From contig NZ_CADFGP010000023.1 in assembly GCF_902833905.1 (NCBI RefSeq), positions 54,038-118,037 on the forward strand: a DNA stretch of 64,000 bases. The letters run 5' to 3'. The notes beneath the pieces were generated by a model. It saw nothing but the letters and a program-made list of their open reading frames with translations, was not told the DNA's origin and searched no databases. This stretch comes from Paraburkholderia tuberum STM678 (GTDB lineage Bacteria > Pseudomonadota > Gammaproteobacteria > Burkholderiales > Burkholderiaceae). Positions 17,322-25,144 of the stretch are shown in pieces (position 1 is the first letter of the stretch; each line of letters starts with the position of its first letter). The position numbers and the translations under genes were made by a program.

Positions 17322-18310
17322 TGGCTCAATCCACAATCTACTCCCGCGTGCTGGGCACCGGCAGCTGTCTGCCGCCCAACCGCGTCACCAATCAGGATCT
17401 GGCTGAGCGTCTCGCCAGGCAAGGCGTTGAAACGAGCGACGAATGGATCGTCGCGCGCACGGGCATCCATGCGCGTCACTTCGCCGAGCCGGACGTCACG
17501 ACCAGCGACCTCGCGTTGATCGCCTCGCAGCGAGCGATCGAAGCGGCGGACATCGATCCGCAGTCCATCGACCTGATCGTCGTCGCCACCTCCACGCCGG
17601 ACTTCGTGTTCCCGAGCACCGCCTGCCTGCTGCAGAACAAGCTCAGGATCAAGAATCACGGTGCCGCGTTCGACATACAGGCGGTCTGCTCCGGCTTCGC
17701 TTATGCGGTGGCGATGGTGGACGCCCTGATTCGCAGCGGCCAGCATCGCACGGCGCTCGTGGTCGGCGCGGAAACTTTCTCGCGCATTCTCGATTTCAAC
17801 GACCGCACCACCTGCGTGCTGTTCGGCGACGGCGCCGGCGCAGTGATCCTGCAGGCGTCCGACGCACCGGGCGTGCTTTCGAGCGCGCTGCACGCGGACG
17901 GCAGCCATTCGAACATTCTGTGCACGCCGGGCAACGTGAATGGCGGCGTGGTCGCCGGCAGCGCCTTCCTGCACATGGACGGTCAGGCGGTGTTCAAGCT
18001 TGCCGTCAACGTGCTCGAGAAGGTCGCGATCGAAGCATTGGAAAAAGCCGATCTGAAGCCCGAGCAGATCGACTGGCTGATTCCGCATCAGGCCAACATC
18101 CGCATCATGCAAAGCACCTGCCGCAAGCTCGGCCTGCCGCAGGAGCGCATGGTCGTCACGGTGGGCGAGCACGGCAATACGTCGGCGGCGTCCATTCCGC
18201 TTGCACTCGACGTCGCGGTGCGCGACGGCCGCATCAAGCGCGGCCATAACGTGCTGATCGAAGGCGTCGGCGGCGGCTTCACGTGGGGCGCGTCGGTCAT
18301 CCGCTACTGA
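17321..18310 (+). CDS. fabH: beta-ketoacyl-ACP synthase III
   Basis: A 329-residue enzyme that starts fatty acid synthesis by condensing acetyl-CoA with malonyl-ACP. The catalytic triad is visible: C123 in AVCSGFAYA, H256 in LIPHQANIRIM and N286 in EHGNTSAAS. Length is about ten residues over E. coli FabH. The gene is translationally coupled to plsX and followed by fabD after 118 bases. Confidence 0.96.
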   Translation: MAQSTIYSRVLGTGSCLPPNRVTNQDLAERLARQGVETSDEWIVARTGIHARHFAEPDVTTSDLALIASQRAIEAADIDPQSIDLIVVATSTPDFVFPSTACLLQNKLRIKNHGAAFDIQAVCSGFAYAVAMVDALIRSGQHRTALVVGAETFSRILDFNDRTTCVLFGDGAGAVILQASDAPGVLSSALHADGSHSNILCTPGNVNGGVVAGSAFLHMDGQAVFKLAVNVLEKVAIEALEKADLKPEQIDWLIPHQANIRIMQSTCRKLGLPQERMVVTVGEHGNTSAASIPLALDVAVRDGRIKRGHNVLIEGVGGGFTWGASVIRY

Positions 18311-18428
18311 GCGGGACGACGCATTCCGGGGCGTCGCTAGCGGCGCCCGTGCGGCCGGAATAACACCGCGCGCCATCTGGCAGCCGCGGCCGGCCGCCAC
18401 ATCCGATTAAACAGATTTTGGGGACGAT

Positions 18429-19364
18429 ATGAAATTCGCGTTCGTTTTTCCTGGGCAGGGTTCGCAGGCGGTCGGCATGCTCAACGCATTCGCCGATTAC
18501 GCGATCGTGCGTGAGACGGTTCAGGAAGCCTCCGACGCACTCAACCAGGACCTCGGCAAGCTGATCGCCGAAGGCCCCGCCGAAGATCTCAATCTCACCA
18601 CCAATACCCAGCCGGTCATGCTGACCGCGGCCTACGCTATCTATCGCGCGTGGCAGCAGGCGGGCGGCCCGGCGCCGGCGCTCGTCGCCGGCCATAGCCT
18701 TGGCGAATACACGGCGCTCGTCGCGGCCGGCGCGCTTGTGTTCCGCGACGCGGTGCCGCTCGTGCGTTTCCGTGCGCAGGCGATGCAAACCGCGGTACCG
18801 GTGGGCGAAGGCGGCATGGCCGCGATTCTCGGCCTCGACGACGACACGGTGCGCGCGGTCTGCGCGGAAGCGTCGGCGGCGGGCGTCGTCGAAGCGGTCA
18901 ATTTCAATGCGCCGGCGCAAGTCGTGATCGCGGGCCACAAAGCCGCGGTCGAGAAAGCCTGCGAAGTCGCGAAGGCGAAGGGCGCGAAGCGCGCGCTACG
19001 GCTGCCGGTGTCGGCGCCGTTCCACTCGTCGCTGCTCAAGCCGGCGTCGGATCAATTGCGCGAATACCTCGCGAGCATCGACGTGCAGGTGCCGTCGATT
19101 CCCGTCATCAACAACGTCGACGTCGCCGTGGTCAACGAGCCGGCCAAAATCAAGGACGCGCTCGTGCGCCAGGCGGCTGGTGCGGTGCGCTGGGTCGAAT
19201 GCGTACAGGCAATGGCAGCGCAGGGCGTCACGCACGTGATCGAATGCGGCCCGGGCAAGGTCCTTGCGGGTTTGACGAGGCGCGTCGAGGGCGATCTCGT
19301 CGGCGCGTCGGTGTTCGATCCGGCGTCGCTCGAAGAAACGCTGAAGCTCGTGACGGCAGACTGA
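18429..19364 (+). CDS. fabD: malonyl-CoA:ACP transacylase
   Basis: A 311-residue transferase that loads malonate onto ACP. It opens with MKFAFVFPGQGSQAVGM and has the nucleophile S90 in the GHSLGEY elbow, plus the catalytic His in PVSAPFHSSLL (about 199). The AxxxGPGKVL motif is near the C-terminus. Length matches E. coli FabD (309). A GGGG ribosome site precedes the ATG. It is the third fatty-acid gene of the cluster. Confidence 0.96.
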   Translation: MKFAFVFPGQGSQAVGMLNAFADYAIVRETVQEASDALNQDLGKLIAEGPAEDLNLTTNTQPVMLTAAYAIYRAWQQAGGPAPALVAGHSLGEYTALVAAGALVFRDAVPLVRFRAQAMQTAVPVGEGGMAAILGLDDDTVRAVCAEASAAGVVEAVNFNAPAQVVIAGHKAAVEKACEVAKAKGAKRALRLPVSAPFHSSLLKPASDQLREYLASIDVQVPSIPVINNVDVAVVNEPAKIKDALVRQAAGAVRWVECVQAMAAQGVTHVIECGPGKVLAGLTRRVEGDLVGASVFDPASLEETLKLVTAD

Positions 19365-19478
19365 GCGCGCATTCGCGAACGGGTATCGACAGAGCAATAC
19401 CGCGCTGGCGCGGCATTGCTCGACAGACGAATCAACAAGAATCAATGAGCCCTATTTGAAGGGCATCCGGACTGACAG

Positions 19479-20228
19479 ATGGAAAAGACTCTCGACAAGC
19501 AGATCGCAATCGTGACGGGCGCATCGCGCGGCATCGGCCGTGCGATCGCGATGGAACTCGCGCGTCAGGGCGCGACGGTGATCGGCACCGCGACGAGCGA
19601 AAGCGGCGCGACGGCGATCACCGAAGCGTTCAAGGCGGCGGGCGTGAACGGCCGCGGCGCGGTGCTCGACGTCAACGACGCGGCCGCGGCCGAAGCGCTG
19701 ATCGACGGCACCGTCAAGGAATTCGGCGCGCTGAACGTGCTGGTGAACAACGCCGGCATCACGCAGGATCAACTGGCGATGCGCATGAAGGACGACGACT
19801 GGGACGCCGTGGTCGACACCAACCTGAAGTCGGTGTTCCGTCTGTCGCGTGCGGTGCTGCGCCCGATGATGAAAGCGAAGGGCGGTCGGATCATCAATAT
19901 CACGTCGGTGGTCGGCTCGGCCGGCAACCCGGGGCAGATCAACTACGCGGCCGCGAAGGCGGGCGTCGCGGGCATGACGCGCGCACTCGCGCGCGAGATC
20001 GGCAGCCGCGGCATCACGGTCAATTGCGTGGCACCTGGTTTCATCGATACCGACATGACGAAGGCGCTGCCCGAAGAGCAGCAGACCGCGCTGAAAACGC
20101 AGATTCCGCTCGGCCGTCTAGGCAGCCCGGAAGACATCGCGCACGCGGTCGCGTTCCTCGCGTCGCCGCAAGCGGGCTACATCACCGGCACGACGCTGCA
20201 CGTGAACGGCGGCATGTACATGCAGTAA
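19479..20228 (+). CDS. fabG: 3-oxoacyl-ACP reductase
   Basis: A 249-residue NADPH-dependent short-chain dehydrogenase for the first reduction of the elongation cycle. The cofactor motif TGASRGIG (13-20), NNAG (90-93) and the catalytic S143, Y156 and K160 are all in place, and the C-terminus ends HVNGGMYMQ as in FabG. It follows fabD after 114 bases. The position between fabD and acpP separates it from the many paralogous reductases. Confidence 0.95.
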   Translation: MEKTLDKQIAIVTGASRGIGRAIAMELARQGATVIGTATSESGATAITEAFKAAGVNGRGAVLDVNDAAAAEALIDGTVKEFGALNVLVNNAGITQDQLAMRMKDDDWDAVVDTNLKSVFRLSRAVLRPMMKAKGGRIINITSVVGSAGNPGQINYAAAKAGVAGMTRALAREIGSRGITVNCVAPGFIDTDMTKALPEEQQTALKTQIPLGRLGSPEDIAHAVAFLASPQAGYITGTTLHVNGGMYMQ

Positions 20229-20274
20229 CCAATTTCGGTTACTATCCGCGCCTTGATGCGTTTGCGGAAAGCAC

Positions 20275-20315
20275 GAGGCGCATGCGTTGACAGGAACCCG
20301 ATGCGCCGCTTTTTT
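20275..20315 (+). terminator. terminator-like hairpin between fabG and acpP
   Basis: GGCGCAT (20277-20283) pairs with ATGCGCC (20301-20307) across a 17-base loop, followed by GC and six T (20310-20315). The long loop makes it moderate. It probably reduces read-through from fabG, with acpP then driven by its own promoter. Confidence 0.6.
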
Positions 20316-20331
20316 GCCGGGTCAAACCTGA

Positions 20332-20337
20332 TAAAAT
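20332..20337 (+). promoter_or_regulatory. possible -10 box of an acpP promoter
   Basis: TAAAAT (preceded by TGA, a weak extended -10) sits 44 bases before the acpP ATG, just after the hairpin at 20275-20315. No good -35 is present 16-18 bases upstream, so this is suggestive only. Separate acpP promoters are known in other proteobacteria. Confidence 0.4.
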
Positions 20338-20380
20338 GCGCGCACCTGTATTTTTGAACTTCTTTTCCCTTGGAGGGGTA

Positions 20381-20620
20381 ATGGACAATATCGAACAGCG
20401 CGTCAAGAAGATCGTCGCGGAACAACTGGGCGTTGCGGAAGCGGAAATCAAGAACGAAGCGTCGTTCGTGAACGATCTCGGCGCCGACTCGCTCGACACC
20501 GTTGAACTCGTGATGGCCCTCGAAGACGAATTCGGCATGGAAATTCCAGATGAAGAAGCCGAGAAGATCACCACCGTTCAGCAAGCGATCGACTACGCTC
20601 GCGCAAACGTCAAGGCCTAA
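20381..20620 (+). CDS. acpP: acyl carrier protein
   Basis: A 79-residue acidic four-helix protein that carries acyl chains on a phosphopantetheine arm. The attachment site is S37 in [13 protein letters not shown], and helix II/III segments ([16 protein letters not shown]) are canonical. A strong GGAGGGG ribosome site lies directly before the ATG at 20381, which fixes the start against an in-frame ATG 15 codons upstream. The modifying enzyme acpS is encoded at 33964 in this window. Confidence 0.97.
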
Positions 20621-20800
20621 GGTCATTCGCGCCTGCGTTTCTGCACGGGCCGCGCATGACGCCCTGCCGTGCCGCTTGCCGGCGCCAGCAGGGTCGACGC
20701 TATCGGGCGTGTCCATTGGCACACCATACGTCGCGCCGTTTGCCACGCAGGAGCCAGCGATGTTGACAGCGCAACTTTCCGCGCGATTGCCGACTTAAAC

Positions 20801-20853
20801 AGCCACAGGGCACACAGGGCGATTCCTGTGGCCGCTGTGGCTTTTGCTTTTTG
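20801..20853 (+). terminator. two-tier hairpin with T tract between acpP and fabF
   Basis: An outer stem AGCCACAG (20801-20808) / CTGTGGCT (20835-20842) encloses an inner stem CACAGG (20813-20818) / CCTGTG (20825-20830). TTTTGCTTTTT follows. It is a good terminator shape about 180 bases past acpP and 24 bases before the fabF start. It is likely a partial terminator that sets high ACP relative to FabF. Confidence 0.75.
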
Positions 20854-20876
20854 TCATCTATGAAAAAGGGGTTACC

Positions 20877-22133
20877 GTGAGCCGCCGTCGTGTTGTTGTT
20901 ACAGGCCTGGGGCTGATTTCGCCTGTTGGCAATAATGTTGCCGATGGCTGGGCCAATCTGGTCGCCGGCAAGTCTGGGATTGCCAATATCACGAAGTTCG
21001 ATGCGTCGAACTTCTCGACTCGTTTCGCCGGCGAGGTGAAGGGCTTCAATATCGAGGACTACATCCCCGGTAAGGAAGCGCGCCACATGGATACGTTCAT
21101 CCATTACGGCGTGGCTGCGGGCATCCAGGCGATGCGGGACAGCGGCCTCGAAGTCACCGAGGAGAATTCGGAGCGCATTGGCGTGGTGGTCGGTTCGGGC
21201 ATCGGCGGTCTGCCGATGATCGAAATCACCCAAACCGAATTGCTCAATCGCGGCCCGCGTCGCATTTCGCCATTCTTCGTGCCGGCTTCGATCATCAACA
21301 TGATCTCCGGCCACCTGTCGATCAAGTTCGGCATCAAGGGTCCGAATCTGTCGATCGTTACCGCGTGTACGACCGGTCTGCACTGCATCGGCGAGGCTTC
21401 GCGCCTGATCGAATATGGCGACGCCGACGTGATGATCGCGGGCGGCGCGGAATCGACCGTGTCGCCGCTCGGTATCGGCGGCTTTGCGGCGGCGCGCGCG
21501 CTGTCGCAACGCAATGACGATCCGGCTACCGCGAGCCGTCCGTGGGACATGGACCGCGACGGCTTCGTGCTGGGCGAAGGCGCCGGCGTAATGGTGCTCG
21601 AAGAATACGAGCACGCGAAGGCGCGTGGCGCGAAGATCTACGCGGAAATCGGCGGCTACGGCATGAGCGGCGATGCGTATCACATGACGGCGCCGCTCGA
21701 AGACGGTGACGGCGCACGCCGCTGCATGCTCGCAGCGCTGAAGAACGCGGGCATCAACGGCGATCAGGTGAGCTACCTGAACGCGCACGGCACGTCCACG
21801 CCACTCGGCGATCTGGCGGAAACGACCGGCATCAAGCGGGCGTTCGGCGACCACGCGAAGAACATGGTCGTCAACTCGACCAAGTCGATGACGGGTCACC
21901 TGCTGGGCGGCGCTGGCGGTCTGGAGTCGGTGTTCACGGTGCTCGCCGTGCATCACCAGGTGTCGCCTCCGACCATCAATATTTTCAACCAGGACCCGGC
22001 CTGTGATCTCGATTACTGCGCGAACACCGCGCGGGAAATGAAGATCGACGTCGCGCTGAAGAACTCGTTCGGGTTCGGCGGCACGAACGGCACGCTGGTG
22101 TTCAAGCGCGCCGGATCGCCTGATCTCGGGTGA
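20877..22133 (+). CDS. fabF: beta-ketoacyl-ACP synthase II
   Basis: A 418-residue condensing enzyme for chain elongation, including the temperature-sensitive C16 to C18 step. The nucleophile C164 lies in VTACTTG and the two catalytic histidines in NAHGTSTPLGD and TGHLLGGAGG. The start is a GTG at 20877 with AAGGGG upstream, matching the family start (MSRRRVVVTGLG). An in-frame ATG at 20844 lies inside the terminator region and is rejected. The stop overlaps the next gene by 4 bases. Confidence 0.95.
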   Translation: MSRRRVVVTGLGLISPVGNNVADGWANLVAGKSGIANITKFDASNFSTRFAGEVKGFNIEDYIPGKEARHMDTFIHYGVAAGIQAMRDSGLEVTEENSERIGVVVGSGIGGLPMIEITQTELLNRGPRRISPFFVPASIINMISGHLSIKFGIKGPNLSIVTACTTGLHCIGEASRLIEYGDADVMIAGGAESTVSPLGIGGFAAARALSQRNDDPATASRPWDMDRDGFVLGEGAGVMVLEEYEHAKARGAKIYAEIGGYGMSGDAYHMTAPLEDGDGARRCMLAALKNAGINGDQVSYLNAHGTSTPLGDLAETTGIKRAFGDHAKNMVVNSTKSMTGHLLGGAGGLESVFTVLAVHHQVSPPTINIFNQDPACDLDYCANTAREMKIDVALKNSFGFGGTNGTLVFKRAGSPDLG

Positions 22134-22648
22134 CGCGTCGGTTCACGACGCCGGCTTCGCCGGCGCTTTCCCCCGCACCGGCAACGTTGGGTAGGGCAGC
22201 GCAGCGGATCGCGCTGCGTCGCTCTATCGCAATGCGTGCCGCGGTGGGAGCGTTCGTGCTGATTGCGACGTTAGCCGTTTATTCCTGTCTCGCGCCGCGA
22301 ATGGGCGCTTGGCAGGCCGCTCCGTTGACGCTCGCCGTCGCAGCACTGCTCACGCTCTGCGCGGCGAGGCATGACGCGGCGCAGGCCATCGCGCTGCATG
22401 TCGCGATGGGCGAGATTTCCGCCTGGAACCACGCGGGTGAGTTGCTCGCGCGGGGCCGCATGGTCGGTTGCGCGCAGTGGAGCGGCCGTTTGCTGGTGCT
22501 TGAGCTCGAGCCCGAGGGTGGTCGCAGGCGCGGCCTCATGCGCGCACCGTCGGGTCGCAGGCGCTCCCTGCTGCTCGCTGCGGACGCGCTGCCGTCCACT
22601 GTTTTCCGCGAACTTTCCGTGCTGGGCCGGCGTGCGGCCGGCGCCTGA
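22130..22648 (+). CDS. small inner-membrane protein, possibly YgfX-like
   Basis: A 172-residue Arg-rich protein starting at a GTG that overlaps the fabF stop (GTGA). Two hydrophobic helices are visible at about residues 36-53 and 61-79, followed by a soluble C-terminal domain with ISAWNHAGELLARGRMVG, which looks beta-rich. This architecture resembles the YgfX/CptA membrane protein family (two helices plus a short cytosolic domain). The similarity is by shape and position only and is not secure. It sits directly before rpoE. Confidence 0.7.
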   Translation: MTRRFTTPASPALSPAPATLGRAAQRIALRRSIAMRAAVGAFVLIATLAVYSCLAPRMGAWQAAPLTLAVAALLTLCAARHDAAQAIALHVAMGEISAWNHAGELLARGRMVGCAQWSGRLLVLELEPEGGRRRGLMRAPSGRRRSLLLAADALPSTVFRELSVLGRRAAGA

Positions 22649-22754
22649 CTGTAACGACTGTAACCGCTGTTACCGTAGTAACGTGCCCTCACCAGGGGGA
22701 CGCTACAATGGTCCCCCGCCGTGCGCCCTATAGTTAAGTTAACGGATTTATCAG
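22649..22754 (+). promoter_or_regulatory. rpoE upstream region with GTAAC repeats and an inverted repeat
   Basis: Four GTAAC/GTTAC words occur within 22649-22685, including GTAAC-CGCT-GTTAC as an inverted pair. A 7-bp inverted repeat GGGGGAC (22695-22701) / GTCCCCC (22711-22717) follows, then TATAGT (22729-22734), a possible -10. No sigma-E consensus was recognised. These could be a regulator site and promoter for rpoE, but this is inference. Confidence 0.4.
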
Positions 22755-23354
22755 GTGAGCGAAAAAGAAATTGATCAGGTGCTGGTCGAGCGCGTCCAGA
22801 AGGGCGACAAGGCCGCGTTCGAGCTTCTGGTCTCCAAATACCACCGCAAGATTCTCCGGCTGATCTCGCGTCTCGTGCGGGACCCCGCCGAAGTCGAAGA
22901 CGTCGCGCAAGACGCTTTTATCAAGGCGTATCGCGCGTTGCCGCAGTTTCGCGGCGAGTCGGCGTTTTATACGTGGTTGTACCGGATTGCGGTCAATACC
23001 GCGAAGAACTACCTTGCCACCCAGGGCCGGCGCGCGCCGACCTCAACCGAAGCGGATGCTGAAGAAGCTGAAACTTTCTCCGATGCCGACCAACTAAGGG
23101 ATATCAACACGCCTGAGTCGATGTTGATGAGCAAGCAGATCGCTGAGACGGTCAATGCTGCGATGGCGGTTTTACCGGAAGAATTGCGCACCGCCATTAC
23201 TCTCCGAGAAATTGAGGGTTTGAGCTACGAGGAAATCGCCGAGATGATGGGTTGCCCGATTGGCACAGTCAGATCACGAATTTTCCGCGCTCGCGAAGCC
23301 ATTGCGGCAAAATTGCGACCGTTGCTTGACACCCCCGAAGGCAAGCGTTGGTAG
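22755..23354 (+). CDS. rpoE: RNA polymerase sigma factor RpoE (sigma-24, ECF)
   Basis: A 199-residue ECF sigma factor directing the envelope-stress regulon. Region 2 shows DPAEVEDVAQDAFIKAYRAL followed by FYTWLYRIAVNTAKNYL. Region 4 shows LPEELRTAITLREIEGLSYEEIA with MGCPIGTVRSRIFRAREAI. The start is a GTG (22755), reading MSEKEIDQVLVERVQKGD. It is about 40% longer in the inter-domain linker than minimal ECFs, but standard for RpoE. The anti-sigma gene rseA follows after 93 bases, and rseB and a MucD-like protease complete the set. Confidence 0.95.
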   Translation: MSEKEIDQVLVERVQKGDKAAFELLVSKYHRKILRLISRLVRDPAEVEDVAQDAFIKAYRALPQFRGESAFYTWLYRIAVNTAKNYLATQGRRAPTSTEADAEEAETFSDADQLRDINTPESMLMSKQIAETVNAAMAVLPEELRTAITLREIEGLSYEEIAEMMGCPIGTVRSRIFRAREAIAAKLRPLLDTPEGKRW

Positions 23355-23447
23355 ACGTTTCCGAACGTCCGGCTGGCTTGGCGGGGCAGCGGTGCAATAT
23401 CTGGATTAGTGGTGTCACTACGGGGTATTTGGAAGATGGGGAGCATC

Positions 23448-24062
23448 ATGGGGTCGGTCTCGATGCAATCGCAAGCAGGCTCGCACGGCGAGCGTCTGTC
23501 CGCTTTCGTCGACGGTGAGTTGTTCGGCGAAGAGCATCTGAATCTGGACAAGTTTCTTGCGGAGCTGGGCGGCGATGATCGCGCTGCCTGGTCGAGCTAC
23601 CACCTGATCGGCGACGCGCTACGTTCCGACGATCTGGCAGTCAGCCCCGCACGGAGCAGTGCCTTTCTGAGCGGGTTTGCCGCGCGTCTTGAAAGCGAGC
23701 CGCATGTGCTGGCGCCCGCCGCCGCGTCTGCATCGGTCGCGCGCCGCCTGCTCGGGCTGCGCCGCAGAGTCGTGCCGGCTCTTGCCGTCGCTGCCGCGGC
23801 CGCTACGCTGACCTGGATCGTCGTGCCGCAGCTGCAGGGCGTGCCGGGTGGTCCGGGTGGCCAGCTCGCTTCGCTCCAATCGCACGGCGACGCGGTGCAG
23901 CGTGTCGCCATGGCCTCGGTGCCCGCGCAAGACTCCAACATCATTCGCGACGCGAGCCTCGATCAGTACCTCGAAGCTCATCAGCAATTCGCGCAACAAC
24001 CGGCGATGGCAGGCTCGATGCCGCTGATTCGCGCTGCCTCAGTCTCCACGCAGGGCCAATAG
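23448..24062 (+). CDS. rseA: anti-sigma-E factor RseA
   Basis: A 204-residue membrane anti-sigma factor. The cytosolic N-domain begins with the RseA signature GERLSAFVDGELFGEE and continues to WSSYHLIGDALRSDDL, the part that binds RpoE. A transmembrane helix lies at about residues 105-123 (VVPALAVAAAAATLTWIVV), and the periplasmic C-terminus is where DegS and RseB would act. I choose the ATG at 23448 because GGGGAG is well placed before it. An ATG at 23436 is an alternative. Confidence 0.88.
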   Translation: MGSVSMQSQAGSHGERLSAFVDGELFGEEHLNLDKFLAELGGDDRAAWSSYHLIGDALRSDDLAVSPARSSAFLSGFAARLESEPHVLAPAAASASVARRLLGLRRRVVPALAVAAAAATLTWIVVPQLQGVPGGPGGQLASLQSHGDAVQRVAMASVPAQDSNIIRDASLDQYLEAHQQFAQQPAMAGSMPLIRAASVSTQGQ

Positions 24063-24066
24063 TTTG

Positions 24067-25107
24067 ATGCAGACTCCGCGGTTCAATAAAACGACTATCT
24101 GGGGGCGGTTGCCAGCATTTCTGTTCTGCGCAGCCGTGTTGTTGTCCGCTACACCGCGGGTCTTCGCACAAGACGATCCTGCCGTCGCCCGTCGCGCGGC
24201 CGCGGAACTGCTCGATCGCATCCATCAGGCCGCCCAGCAGCAGAACTACGAGGGCGCGTTCGTCTATCAGCGCGGCAGTTTCGTGCAGACGTCGCGCATC
24301 GCACATTACTCCACGCGTACGGACGGCGAGTTCGAGCAGCTCGAAAGCCTCGACGGCAAGCCGCGCAAAATGCTGCGTCACAACGACGACATGTACACGT
24401 TCTTGCCGGAGCGGCGTATCGTGGTCTTCGAAAAACGGCAGAACAAGGACTCATTCCCTGCGCTGCTGTCGGTGAACGGCGAGCAGGTGCTGTCCGTCTA
24501 CGAGCCGAAGATGCTTGACGACGACCGCGTCGCGGGCGTCGACAGCCTCGTGATGGAACTTGATCCGAAAGACGCGTACCGCTTCGCGTACAAGCTGTGG
24601 GCAGACAAAAAGACCGGTCTGCTGTTGCGCGCGCAGACGCTCGACCCGAGCGGTCAGGTGCTCGAGCAGTTGTCGTTTTCGCAGGTCCGCATCGGCGTGC
24701 CGGTCGACAAGACGGGCATCGTCAACGGCATCCGCAATCTCACGGGCTGGACGGTAGTGCGTCCGCCAGTCGAGCCGGTCGACATGGCCGCGCAGGGTTG
24801 GCAAATCATGCCGCCGGTACCGGGCTTCCATATGATCCGCCAGTTGCGTCGTCCGATGGCGTCGCGCGAGGCGGGGCAGCCTCCGATCCCGGTCGACCAG
24901 GCCGTGTTTTCCGACGGCCTCGCAGCGATTTCGGTGTTCGTCGAGCCCGTCGAGAAAAATACGCGTAAGGAAGGCACGGGCGATAGCGGCGCGACGCACG
25001 TACTGGTCAAGCGTCAGGGCGACTTCTGGATTACCCTGCTCGGCGAAGTGCCTCAAACCACATTGCAGCAGTTCGCGTCTGCCATAGAATACAAAGCTCC
25101 GAAGTAA
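24067..25107 (+). CDS. rseB: sigma-E regulatory protein RseB (MucB)
   Basis: A 346-residue periplasmic protein with a signal peptide (about 1-34, hydrophobic LPAFLFCAAVLLSA, cut after VFA). It has the MucB/RseB N-terminal lipoprotein-like domain (YEGAFVYQRGSFVQTSRIAHY) and a C-terminal domain ending in the Lys/Pro tail. RseB shields RseA from DegS until it senses lipopolysaccharide or unfolded outer membrane proteins. The ATG at 24067 lies 4 bases after the rseA stop, so translation is coupled. Confidence 0.93.
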   Translation: MQTPRFNKTTIWGRLPAFLFCAAVLLSATPRVFAQDDPAVARRAAAELLDRIHQAAQQQNYEGAFVYQRGSFVQTSRIAHYSTRTDGEFEQLESLDGKPRKMLRHNDDMYTFLPERRIVVFEKRQNKDSFPALLSVNGEQVLSVYEPKMLDDDRVAGVDSLVMELDPKDAYRFAYKLWADKKTGLLLRAQTLDPSGQVLEQLSFSQVRIGVPVDKTGIVNGIRNLTGWTVVRPPVEPVDMAAQGWQIMPPVPGFHMIRQLRRPMASREAGQPPIPVDQAVFSDGLAAISVFVEPVEKNTRKEGTGDSGATHVLVKRQGDFWITLLGEVPQTTLQQFASAIEYKAPK

Positions 25108-25144
25108 CCCTTCCGAATCCTGAAATCCCTCGGCTTGCTACGAT

